This document shows, in pieces, positions 56,722 to 64,000 of a DNA stretch of 64,000 bases. A program made the translations under genes and the position numbers. Location: the NCBI GenBank assembly GCA_003216375.1, contig QCIZ01000005.1, positions 44,143 to 108,142 of the forward strand, read 5' to 3'. Origin of the DNA: Prochlorococcus sp. AG-402-O21. Lineage in GTDB: Bacteria; Cyanobacteriota; Cyanobacteriia; PCC-6307; Cyanobiaceae. Position 1 is the first letter of the stretch; each line of letters begins with the position of its first letter. The notes beneath the pieces are model-generated. The model was not told where the DNA came from. It searched no databases and worked only from the letters and a program-made list of their open reading frames with translations.

Positions 56722-57783
56722 TTAGAAATTAGATGTAATCATCTCAGGTAGAATTAAAAAATTTTTTCCCTTAACAGTCTCAACTTTACATTTATCCCCA
56801 ATTGACAAAGGTGATTCTAAATTCATCTCTGATCTTAATTTCAAACAACCACTTATTATAGTATAAAGATAATGATTAATCCGATATTCTTTTGATATAA
56901 CAGTGAATATACCGTTTGAGCAGGGCTTAATACTAATAGTGTTTTTATCAAACATACAAACGGAATTTGACGAGATAGATGTATCTATAGAAAGATTCAA
57001 CCTGGAAATACTTATAGAATAGGAATCATCAATTAATTCAATAGGTAAGATATTTTTTTGTAAAACAAATTGACCTACAAAATCATTAGATGGCCTAGAA
57101 ACCATCTCTGGAGGTGTTGCATATTGTTGAATTTCACCACTTCTCATTACAGCAACTCGATCGCAGATAGCTAATGCTTCATGAGGATCGTGAGTCACCA
57201 AAAGAGCAGATGCGGAGCAGGACTTTAAAACAGAAGAAAGTTCAGATCTTAACCTAGATCTAACTTCAACATCTAAAGAGCAAAAAGGTTCATCCAGCAA
57301 AACCAAAGAATTACCTGGAGCAAGCGCTCGAGCTAATGCAACTCTTTGACTCTGTCCCCCAGAGAGTTCATGAGGATATCTATTTTTAAACTCATAAATA
57401 TCTAATAACGTTAATAGCCATTTTGCTCTTTCTATAGATTGAGCTTGCTTGTTTATTCCAAAGCAAACATTATCCCAAACATTTAAATGAGGAAAAAGAG
57501 CATAGTCCTGAAAAACCATCCCGATCTGTCGTCTCTCGGGTGAAAGAAGATAATTATGATCTGAGAATATTTGTCCATTTTTTCTTATCAAGCCACGAGT
57601 AGGCTTATCAAAACCTGCAATCAATCTTAGAAGAGTTGTTTTACCGCATCCTGAAGGACCAAGCAAGCCAACCAATTCGCCTGGTTTCAAAGAAAGATCT
57701 ATATCTTTTAAAACCCATTTATTATTTTTGTTGGGTTTAAACTCATACCATAGATTCTTGATTTCTAGTTCAGTATTTACCAA
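56722..57783 (-). CDS. futC: iron(III)-type ABC transporter ATPase (FutC/FbpC-like)
   Basis: The 353-residue ATPase has Walker A GPSGCGKTTLLRLIAG, signature LSGGQSQRVALARAL and Walker B LVLLDEPFCSLD. The C-terminal 110 residues form an OB-like regulatory domain, as in FbpC and polyamine or iron importers. FutC energises uptake of Fe(III) bound by periplasmic FutA. The binding protein and permease are not in the window. Ferritin lies downstream on the same strand, giving an iron theme. Confidence 0.85.
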   Translation of the reverse strand: MVNTELEIKNLWYEFKPNKNNKWVLKDIDLSLKPGELVGLLGPSGCGKTTLLRLIAGFDKPTRGLIRKNGQIFSDHNYLLSPERRQIGMVFQDYALFPHLNVWDNVCFGINKQAQSIERAKWLLTLLDIYEFKNRYPHELSGGQSQRVALARALAPGNSLVLLDEPFCSLDVEVRSRLRSELSSVLKSCSASALLVTHDPHEALAICDRVAVMRSGEIQQYATPPEMVSRPSNDFVGQFVLQKNILPIELIDDSYSISISRLNLSIDTSISSNSVCMFDKNTISIKPCSNGIFTVISKEYRINHYLYTIISGCLKLRSEMNLESPLSIGDKCKVETVKGKNFLILPEMITSNF

Positions 57784-57846
57784 AACTATCTTTATTTATT
57801 TTGTTCATTTAAAATCAATTAAAGCCAAAGTTACTCCAAAAGTAAA

Positions 57847-57875
57847 ACGTATAGACAAGAATCATAGTTATACGT
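57847..57875. promoter_or_regulatory. inverted repeat between futC and nth
   Basis: ACGTATA and TATACGT form a perfect 7-bp dyad with 15 bases between them, centred about 78 bp upstream of the futC start and 107 bp before nth. The right arm continues into TATACGTATA, itself palindromic. It may be an operator for either divergent gene; no known motif is matched. Confidence 0.3.
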
Positions 57876-57967
57876 ATAAAATGATACAAGTTCCTTTTGC
57901 TCAATCCTTTGACTGAAAGTTATGGGTTTCTATTTAGGTAAATTAAAAAAAAAAGATTTAATGTGAA

Positions 57968-58621
57968 ATGAAAAAAAGTGAACGGGTCAAAATAATAATT
58001 AAGAGACTTGAAGAAATATATCCTGAAACACCAATACCCTTAGATCACAAAAATGAATTTACTTTGCTAGTAGCGGTTGTATTGAGCGCACAATCAACAG
58101 ACAAGAAAGTAAATGAATTAACCAAAGAACTTTTCAAGATTGCATCATCAGCGGAAAAAATGTATAAGTTAGGTGAGCAAAAAATATACGATTACATAAA
58201 GCAACTTGGACTTGCAAAAACTAAAGCTAGAAATATTTACAATTTATCAAAAATTATTTATAAAAGATTCAATAATATAATTCCAAATTCATTTGAAGAA
58301 CTTGAGACTTTACCTGGTGTTGGTCATAAGACAGCTAGTGTGGTTATGTCTCAGGTGTTTGGGGTGCCAGCATTTCCAGTCGATACACATATACATAGAT
58401 TATCTCAGCGATGGGGTTTGACTTCTGGTAAAGATGTCATCCAAACAGAAAAAGATTTAAAGAGATTATTTCCAATTAATCTTTGGAATAAATTACATCT
58501 ACAAATTATCTTTTACGGAAGAGAGTATTGCTCAGCCAGAGGATGTAATGGAACTATATGTGGATTATGCAAAGAACTATATCCTTCAAGAAATAAGCCG
58601 GTTATTTGTTTAAAGGCTTAA
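57968..58621 (+). CDS. nth: endonuclease III
   Basis: Nth removes oxidised pyrimidines and cuts the abasic site. The 217-residue protein has the helix-hairpin-helix LPGVGHKTASVV with the catalytic Lys and FPVDTHIHRLSQRWG with the catalytic Asp. The C-terminal iron-sulfur region is unusual: cysteines lie at 188, 193, 198, 201 and 214. The canonical Cys-x6-Cys-x2-Cys-x5-Cys would need Cys at 191 and 207 instead. The cluster may use a changed set of ligands. It diverges from futC across 184 bp. Confidence 0.93.
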   Translation: MKKSERVKIIIKRLEEIYPETPIPLDHKNEFTLLVAVVLSAQSTDKKVNELTKELFKIASSAEKMYKLGEQKIYDYIKQLGLAKTKARNIYNLSKIIYKRFNNIIPNSFEELETLPGVGHKTASVVMSQVFGVPAFPVDTHIHRLSQRWGLTSGKDVIQTEKDLKRLFPINLWNKLHLQIIFYGREYCSARGCNGTICGLCKELYPSRNKPVICLKA

Positions 58622-58700
58622 TATTAATCAATTAAATTTATCATCTCAACAAAAAGTACTATTTTTTGCTAGAAGTCATATCAATGTAATTTTCACTCTA

Positions 58701-59369
58701 ATGAAATTAGCGATAACAGGAGCTTCTGGGAAAACAGGTTTTCGAGTAGCAGAAGAAGCACTATCGGCTGGCTATGAAGTCAGATTGATTACAAGAAATG
58801 AGTCGAAGATTCCTGATTCTATAAAAGGTTGTGAAAGGTACGAATTATCAGATACAAATGGGGTCACACTTGACTACGCGCTAAAAGATTGTGACAGCCT
58901 TGTCATTGCGACAGGTGCTAGGCCATCTATCGATTTAACAGGCCCAGCAAAAGTAGATTACTTAAACATACAAAAACAAATTGAAAGTTGTAAAAGACAA
59001 AAGTTGAAAAGAATTGTACTCGTTAGTTCTCTTTGTGCTGGGAAATTAATTCATCCTCTAAATTTGTTTGGTCTCATACTTATTTGGAAAAGATTTGGTG
59101 AGAAATCCCTGCAAAAAAGCAACTTAGATTGGACTGTAATTCGTCCTGGCGGTTTAAATGAGAATGAAACCAACCTAAAGAATCAGAATGTTTTGTTCTC
59201 TGGCGAAAAGACCCAAGAAGAAGGATCAATCCCGAGAAGACTGGTTGCAAAGGCTTGTATTGAAGCATTAAAAACAAAAGATTCCATCAAAAAGATTATC
59301 GAGGTTACTAGTAGCGAAGAAAATCCAAAGACAAGTATGAGTAAGGCAATAAAGACGTTTAGTATTTAA
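58701..59369 (+). CDS. NAD(P)-binding atypical SDR (Tic62/Ycf39-like)
   Basis: The 222-residue protein has a Rossmann start, LAITGASGKTGFRVAEEAL, and SLVIATGARPSIDLTGPAKV, then RIVLVSSLCAG and WTVIRPGGLNENE, all seen in atypical short-chain dehydrogenases such as Tic62, Ycf39 and related thylakoid proteins. A catalytic Tyr-x3-Lys is not evident, so it may be a NADPH sensor or assembly factor. The next gene is a small unrelated one 21 bp away. Confidence 0.85.
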   Translation: MKLAITGASGKTGFRVAEEALSAGYEVRLITRNESKIPDSIKGCERYELSDTNGVTLDYALKDCDSLVIATGARPSIDLTGPAKVDYLNIQKQIESCKRQKLKRIVLVSSLCAGKLIHPLNLFGLILIWKRFGEKSLQKSNLDWTVIRPGGLNENETNLKNQNVLFSGEKTQEEGSIPRRLVAKACIEALKTKDSIKKIIEVTSSEENPKTSMSKAIKTFSI

Positions 59370-59390
59370 ATATAAAAGCTTAAAATCACC

Positions 59391-59594
59391 ATGAACACCA
59401 ACGCTAAAATTGATGCGTTGCAGCTAATGCTTACTGATCTAAGAACAAGAAACGAGTCAATTAGACATAAAGCTGCGTTCAGAGGATGTCAACCGGAATT
59501 TCAATCACTAGTTACTACACTTATTGATCAATTAGAAACTCAATTGAACGAAGAGAAGCTGATACATAGAGGGAAATCAAATTCTAGTGGATAA
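59391..59594 (+). CDS. small conserved hypothetical protein
   Basis: This 67-residue, helical protein reads KIDALQLMLTDLRTRNESI, then RGCQPEFQSLVTTLIDQLET, with a polar end. Its start follows the SDR gene by 21 bp, and it ends near the tail of the convergent GNAT gene. No membrane segment is seen and no function is known. Confidence 0.65.
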   Translation: MNTNAKIDALQLMLTDLRTRNESIRHKAAFRGCQPEFQSLVTTLIDQLETQLNEEKLIHRGKSNSSG

Positions 59595-59602
59595 AAAAAG
59601 TC

Positions 59603-60493
59603 TTAACCCAACTCCAAGCAAGCCAAGCCATATACATCATTCATAGAAACCGGTGGTTGTGAGCCTCTATACATCCTGAAAGTTTCAGATTCTGATTGAA
59701 AACCTAGTTCTTTAAATACTTTAGAAGCCGAATTGTTAAGACCAGGTGCGTCGATAATTATCAATCCTGGATGACTATCAATTAATTTCTTCAATAAAAT
59801 TTTTAAAAGCTTTGGAGTATCCGCCATCAAAGGACCAATTCTCCATCCTTCTCCGTTTTGCAAAAGACATGGTCTTATACGACCAAAGCCATGACATCTT
59901 TTTTTTTGATCAATAACTGCAATTACCTTTCCAGCTGGATGATTGAGCCAATTCGAGAGAAAATGAGGTCTAGGGGTCGTTTCTCTTTTTTCGTCAAATT
60001 TTTCTACTGCATTTTTAGGTATAGAGGAGCCTTCAAGGAAGCTGAAATTATCTAAGCCATAATTTATATAGTTATCCTCTAGTAATTTACCATCGCCTAA
60101 CCATTGCCATCTAGTTGTTTTCGAGGAAATCGTAAACCCCCATTTTGAGTAATCAACAATTCTCTCTGGAGCCGCCTCTAAGCCAACACATGGCAAATCA
60201 CTTAAATGACTTAAAGCCTTTTTCCAAAGCTGTAGGCCAAAACCTCTACCCCTGTACTTCTCAATTACTAAAAACAATCCAAGAAATCCGTAATATTCAT
60301 TATATCGAACACCTGCAATACAGCCTATAGGATTATCATCCAACCAACCAACCCAAAGTCCCTGTTTATCGGTATTCTGATAAATTCCTAGATCACCAAC
60401 TCCTGGAGCGAAACCTTCTTTTCTGGATATTTCGGTAACAAACTCAATATCAGAATCAGATAAAGGTTTGATAGATAAAAGATTATCCATCAA
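59603..60493 (-). CDS. GNAT acetyltransferase with a second GNAT-like C-terminal domain
   Basis: The 296-residue protein has an N-terminal GNAT domain: GLFLVIEKYRGRGFGLQLW is the acetyl-CoA-binding motif (Arg-Gly-Arg-Gly-x-Gly). A second half (GKVIAVIDQKKRCHGFGRIR to NNSASKVFKELGFQ) resembles the Acetyltransf_18 type paired domain. The substrate is unknown; bacterial relatives acetylate amino acids or small molecules. It ends near the convergent small gene at 59391. The first or second Met may be the start. Confidence 0.85.
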   Translation of the reverse strand: MMDNLLSIKPLSDSDIEFVTEISRKEGFAPGVGDLGIYQNTDKQGLWVGWLDDNPIGCIAGVRYNEYYGFLGLFLVIEKYRGRGFGLQLWKKALSHLSDLPCVGLEAAPERIVDYSKWGFTISSKTTRWQWLGDGKLLEDNYINYGLDNFSFLEGSSIPKNAVEKFDEKRETTPRPHFLSNWLNHPAGKVIAVIDQKKRCHGFGRIRPCLLQNGEGWRIGPLMADTPKLLKILLKKLIDSHPGLIIIDAPGLNNSASKVFKELGFQSESETFRMYRGSQPPVSMNDVYGLACLELG

Positions 60494-61077
60494 TTACATT
60501 ATTATTAATATCAAATATAATAAAAACAAATGATATATCTATAAATATGAGCATAAAAAAACATCGAATATTAAAGTATAGATAATATAAATTAATGCAG
60601 AAACTTATTTAGTAAATCATTTGAATGCTTGATAGAATTTTAAAAATAAAACTTAAAAATTTCATTCAAATAACAATATCAATGTTAATCTTTGATTGAG
60701 AAAACAACTGATTCTCTATTATTTGAAGGAATTACCAAGCAATATATCTAATAATTTAACACAATAGTTCCGGGAAGAAAATATCCACCAAATACACTAC
60801 AATTTTATTCAAATAAACTTATATGAAGAAGAGACTCTTTTGAATTTAAATAAACACTTAAGATGATTATTTCTAATTCCTTTTCAAAAATTACCGGTTT
60901 ATCATTTAAAAGGAATTTGAATCATGTTTTAAAGAGTCCCAAGCTTAGCTAATAAAAATCGTTTAGAGTTGTGATCTAAATGAAATTCGTTTAAAGAATT
61001 ATATATCTGCGCCATTAGAAAGATTATAAAAACGGTATTCCATCCTATCAATAAAAGTAGCAATTAAACCTTTTAAA
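60494..61077. other. 584-bp region without a recognisable gene
   Basis: This AT-rich stretch follows the GNAT start. I saw only short frames, the longest a 29-codon reading starting near 60862. No tRNA or strong terminator is visible. A micro-ORF candidate on the minus strand starts just beyond it (61078-61158). The GNAT promoter must lie at its left edge. Confidence 0.55.
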
Positions 61078-61158
61078 TTATTCTTGATCTAGTTTTCTCA
61101 CAATAAATGCCATTGCACCCAATGATAAGAAAAACATTAAAATAAGAAACGTAGTCAT
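61078..61158 (-). CDS. candidate 26-residue membrane micro-protein
   Basis: The minus-strand ATG at 61158 opens a frame encoding MTTFLILMFFLSLGAMAFIV and then RKLDQE. The layout, one hydrophobic helix followed by a short charged tail, matches tiny subunits of cyanobacterial photosynthetic or NDH complexes. No ribosome binding site is clear. It may be a true small subunit or a chance frame. Confidence 0.35.
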   Translation of the reverse strand: MTTFLILMFFLSLGAMAFIVRKLDQE

Positions 61159-61252
61159 GATTTTTACTTTATTATTAGCAAGTATAATATATTAGGATCT
61201 TTATAGGGTATAATTAAGTATTTTTAAACAAATTCACTACAGAATATTTAAA

Positions 61253-61825
61253 ATGAAAATAAAAAATTTAAATAAAAAAAGATTATTTAATTGGCAGAGT
61301 GTAATAAATGGCTTAACAGTTTCTAGGATATTTCTTGGATTGCCAATTATCATTTCACTGAATTATGGGAAATATGATATTTTTATTATATTGATCTTAA
61401 TAGGGAGTCTTACTGATTTTTTTGATGGTTATTTAGCACGTAAATATCGCCAACAATCTGTTTTGGGTGCAAAATTAGATCCCCTAGCAGATAAGATCAT
61501 GCTTCTTGGTCCAATGATTTGGTTGGTCCATGAGAATTTAATACCCTTATGGGCAATCTGGTTAATAATATCTAGAGAACTCTTAATAACTAGTTGGAGA
61601 TCTAATAAAACTACAGGAGGTCCTGCCTCAATTCAGGGTAAATATAAAACCACATTACAATTTATAAGTATAATTCTATTATTATGGCCAAAAAATTGGG
61701 GGACAGCTTATACCATTTACATTATTAATAAAATAGGATTTTTCTTTTTCTGGATTGCATTACTTCTTACCTTAAGCTCTGCAATAAAATATGTATTCAA
61801 TCAAAAAGAATCTGATCGGAACTAA
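61253..61825 (+). CDS. pgsA: CDP-diacylglycerol-glycerol-3-phosphate 3-phosphatidyltransferase
   Basis: PgsA makes phosphatidylglycerol phosphate, the precursor of phosphatidylglycerol, the only phospholipid in cyanobacterial membranes. The 190-residue membrane protein has the CDP-alcohol phosphotransferase motif, DGYLARKYRQQSVLG then AKLDPLADK (Asp-Gly-x2-Ala-Arg-x8-Gly-x3-Asp-x3-Asp). About five hydrophobic helices are visible. Its 3' end overlaps the tail of the opposite epimerase gene by 29 bp. Confidence 0.95.
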   Translation: MKIKNLNKKRLFNWQSVINGLTVSRIFLGLPIIISLNYGKYDIFIILILIGSLTDFFDGYLARKYRQQSVLGAKLDPLADKIMLLGPMIWLVHENLIPLWAIWLIISRELLITSWRSNKTTGGPASIQGKYKTTLQFISIILLLWPKNWGTAYTIYIINKIGFFFFWIALLLTLSSAIKYVFNQKESDRN

Positions 61826-62720
61826 AATCAACTTGTTCATGATTAACTAATTGATAATCATTCTTATAGCTGTCAATTAAACCATTTAATAAATCAAATT
61901 TCGGCTCCCATGATAAATCTTTTTCTATTTTAGAAGTATCAGTAAAAAAATTAGTTAATCTTAAAGGGAAAAGTTTTCTTGCCTTAGGATCGAGTCTCGA
62001 AGGATCAAAAGAACGTAGATTAAAATCTGAAACTTTATTGCCAGTAGCTAAAATTGCTGTTTCTATTAAACCTTTAAAAGTTACTGCCTTACTTCCTGAA
62101 CAATTATAGATTTGATTATTCGCTTTATCTGTTTCAAGAGATTTTGAAATGGCCTCGGCCAAATCAGAAACATGTCCTAATTGCGTGATGGTTTGACCAT
62201 CAAAAGGAACTGGAATAGCTCGGCCATTAGATATGCGATCAAAAAACCATTTTTCAATAGGGTTATAGTTACCGGGACCATAAATATATGTGGGTCGAAA
62301 ACTAGTAAAAGGTATACCTTCTGCCTTAAGCCAAGACTCTGTATTTGCTTTACCTATATGACGGCTTTCAAAATCTATTGGACTCTCTTCACTAATTGGA
62401 AATAATTGTGTGTTGTCATATACCCCTGCAGAACTTATGTAGATAAATCTAAAGCTAGGAAGGCCTGAAAACTTAAGGAGTCTTTGCGTATCTTCCAATT
62501 TCCTGCCAGAGCTATCAACAATAAGATCAAATGAATGACCAGATAGTTTCTTTAGATCCTCGTCATTTGATCTGTCTCCCCTTATATGAGTTATGTTTTT
62601 TGGTACTGGTAAATTTCCACGTGTAAAAACAAATATTTCATGTCCTTTTGTTAGCAACCTCGAGACAAGAGCTTTCCCTACAAACCTTGTTCCGCCGTAA
62701 AAAAGAACTTTCAAGACCAT
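61797..62720 (-). CDS. NAD-dependent epimerase-like protein (CSP41-like)
   Basis: The 307-residue Rossmann protein has LFYGGTRFVGKALVSRLL and ISSAGVYDNTQLFPISEESP, and FRPTYIYGPGNYNPIEKWFF. This pattern matches the atypical SDR group that includes plant CSP41, a plastid RNA-binding and RNase-like protein. The usual catalytic Tyr-x3-Lys is replaced (RHIGKAN), so epimerase activity is doubtful and an RNA role is possible. It converges on pgsA with a 29-bp overlap. Confidence 0.88.
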   Translation of the reverse strand: MVLKVLFYGGTRFVGKALVSRLLTKGHEIFVFTRGNLPVPKNITHIRGDRSNDEDLKKLSGHSFDLIVDSSGRKLEDTQRLLKFSGLPSFRFIYISSAGVYDNTQLFPISEESPIDFESRHIGKANTESWLKAEGIPFTSFRPTYIYGPGNYNPIEKWFFDRISNGRAIPVPFDGQTITQLGHVSDLAEAISKSLETDKANNQIYNCSGSKAVTFKGLIETAILATGNKVSDFNLRSFDPSRLDPKARKLFPLRLTNFFTDTSKIEKDLSWEPKFDLLNGLIDSYKNDYQLVNHEQVDFSSDQILFD

Positions 62721-62807
62721 TAAATAAAATAATTATATTAAAGCCTATAGATAATCTCCCAGAGCTACATAAAAGATGTTAGATGAATAGTAATAATTTT
62801 TTTCTTG

Positions 62808-63578
62808 ATGGAAATCATACCTGCAATAGATCTACTGAATGGAAAATGTGTTCGACTGAATCAAGGGAATTACAATGAAGTTACTAAATTCAATAGTGAT
62901 CCTGTAAAGCAAGCTCAAATTTGGGAGAGCCAGGGAGCAAGACGTCTACATCTTGTAGATCTTGATGGTGCCAAGACTGGGGAACCCATAAATGATCTAA
63001 CAATAAAAAAAATAAAAAGTTCTATTAGTATACCCATTCAACTTGGTGGTGGTATTAGGACTATTGATCGAGCAAAAGAATTATTAGGGATAGGAATTGA
63101 AAGAATTATTTTAGGGACAATTGCGATAGAGAATCCAGAGTTAGTTAAAGTTCTTTCTCAAGAGTATCCAAGAAGAGTCGCCGTAGGTATTGATGCTAAA
63201 AAAGGAATGGTAGCCACTAGAGGATGGTTAAAACAAAGTGAAATATCTTCTCTAGAATTAGCCAAACGACTTAACGATCTTGAATTAGCCGCTATCATAT
63301 CAACTGACATTGCAACTGATGGCACTTTAAAAGGACCAAATGTCAAGGCTTTAAGAGAGATAACTAAGATAAGCATTAATCCAGTAATTGCATCGGGAGG
63401 GGTAGGTTCAATAGCTGATCTAATTTCACTATCAGATTTCGAGAATGAAGGTATTGAAGCAATAATCGTAGGGAGAGCCCTATATGACGGCTCAATAGAT
63501 CTCAAAGAAGCCTTATTGGCACTAAAAAATATTCATATTCAGGATTCAATTAATGATAAAGATAAATTCCTTGTCTAA
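62808..63578 (+). CDS. hisA: phosphoribosylformimino-5-aminoimidazole carboxamide ribotide isomerase
   Basis: HisA performs the Amadori-type isomerisation in histidine synthesis. The (beta-alpha)8-barrel protein has MEIIPAIDLLNGKCVRLNQG, with catalytic Asp8, and AAIISTDIATDGTLKGPN, with the second catalytic Asp. VDLDGAKTG and IQLGGGIRTIDRA hold the phosphate-binding sites. I chose the ATG at 62808 over the TTG one codon earlier. Length is 256 residues. The DUF3685-like gene follows. Confidence 0.97.
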   Translation: MEIIPAIDLLNGKCVRLNQGNYNEVTKFNSDPVKQAQIWESQGARRLHLVDLDGAKTGEPINDLTIKKIKSSISIPIQLGGGIRTIDRAKELLGIGIERIILGTIAIENPELVKVLSQEYPRRVAVGIDAKKGMVATRGWLKQSEISSLELAKRLNDLELAAIISTDIATDGTLKGPNVKALREITKISINPVIASGGVGSIADLISLSDFENEGIEAIIVGRALYDGSIDLKEALLALKNIHIQDSINDKDKFLV

Positions 63579-63675
63579 CATTTAGAAATAATATTGGTCT
63601 AGCGGATTTATTGAATAGGGCTGGAAGTATTCTTAAATCAAGTTATCTTAAATAGGATAGTATCTAGAATTCAAC

Positions 63676-64000
63676 TTGATCGTAGAAAGACCAAAGCAAA
63701 TTTTAATGATAGCGCCTTCTCTTTTGGGCGAGTCATTAGCATTGCAACTATCATCTCAAGATAATAATTTAGAAATAATACTAGACATAAAAGATATAAA
63801 TGGTTTCCCTAAACTTATTTTATTTTGCCTTGATGATATAGAACTCTCAAACTCAATAAAACTAGAAATTCTTAGGTTAAAAGAAAGATGGGATCAATCT
63901 CCAATCTTAATTGTAATACCGAAAAACATTAAATTATCCTCATCCGATTTAATGACTTTTGGCAGTGAAGGAGTGATTCAAGATCCAACAATTGAACTTT
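63676..64000 (+). CDS. DUF3685/Ycf55-like protein, truncated by window end
   Basis: The only usual start is the TTG at 63676. The frame gives RPKQILMIAPSLLGESLALQ, then NNLEIILDIKDINGFPKLIL and SPILIVIPKNIKL, and stays open to the last base. The opening segment matches the receiver-like N-terminus of cyanobacterial DUF3685 (Ycf55-like) proteins, often found beside hisA. Only 108 codons are visible, so the C-terminal domain cannot be checked. Confidence 0.75.
   Translation, partial: MIVERPKQILMIAPSLLGESLALQLSSQDNNLEIILDIKDINGFPKLILFCLDDIELSNSIKLEILRLKERWDQSPILIVIPKNIKLSSSDLMTFGSEGVIQDPTIEL

Noticed and set aside
61797..61825. 29-bp overlap of pgsA and the epimerase tails
   Set aside because: Short convergent tail overlaps are frequent in compact genomes and carry no special signal.

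Overview
The window looks like chromosome of a marine picocyanobacterium of the genus Prochlorococcus. The DNA is AT-rich and densely packed, with no insertion sequences, CRISPR array or rRNA operon visible. It carries a Pcb-type chlorophyll a/b light-harvesting protein, an oxygen-dependent Mg-protoporphyrin cyclase (AcsF), a glucosylglycerate compatible-solute locus and many small proteins of the kind usual in this genus. A low-light type with moderately low GC (NATL or SS120-like) seems likeliest; strain level cannot be settled from the sequence alone.

Layout. 1-2458: isoprenoid (ispE, cut by the window edge) and ribosome methylation genes (ksgA, rlmH). 2479-4798: an SOS mutagenesis cassette (LexA-like box, umuD, umuC) followed by a HExxH protein. 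5134-20431: housekeeping genes, mostly on the minus strand (dnaG, dnaE, gatA, an RlmB-like methyltransferase with tandem repeats, mini-RNase III, a STAS protein, carA, trpD), with ruvA, rpsO and a PAM68-like gene on the plus strand. 20506-26076: an ABC exporter, msrA, tRNA-Pro, uppP, several small membrane proteins and a membrane-anchored GIY-YIG-like protein. 26217-31039: the glucosylglycerate locus. gpgS faces a tight three-gene operon encoding a GH13 phosphorylase, a phosphatase and glycerate kinase; together these could make the solute and recycle it to glucose-1-phosphate and 3-phosphoglycerate.

31060-34779 is an accessory-like stretch of mostly small genes of unknown function, including a phosphoribosyltransferase-like protein. 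34928-38882 holds an Nramp-fold transporter lacking the usual metal-binding motifs and a three-gene ABC-2 exporter. 38978-48980 returns to core functions: a beta-hydroxyacid dehydrogenase, a ferredoxin, acsF, carB, rsfS, a CGLD27/Ycf36-like protein and asparaginase, ending in initiator tRNA-Met with a strong terminator.

49140-53488 contains a sparse region with two small genes, then a Rieske oxygenase, an ABC ATPase, a zinc-ribbon membrane protein and a peroxiredoxin-like protein. 53738-57783 is an iron and light-harvesting neighbourhood: pcb, a Crp-family regulator, ferritin with a Fur-like box upstream, and an Fe(III)-type ABC ATPase. 57968-64000 carries nth, two NAD(P)-binding epimerase-like genes, a GNAT protein, pgsA, hisA and the start of a DUF3685-like gene.

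No wholly new multi-gene system is unambiguous here. The best leads are the closed glucosylglycerate cycle, the SOS cassette with its putative metallopeptidase, the Rieske/ABC/zinc-ribbon/peroxiredoxin cluster next to the iron genes, the Nramp-like transporter with lost metal ligands, and the disordered repeat tail on the RlmB-like enzyme.
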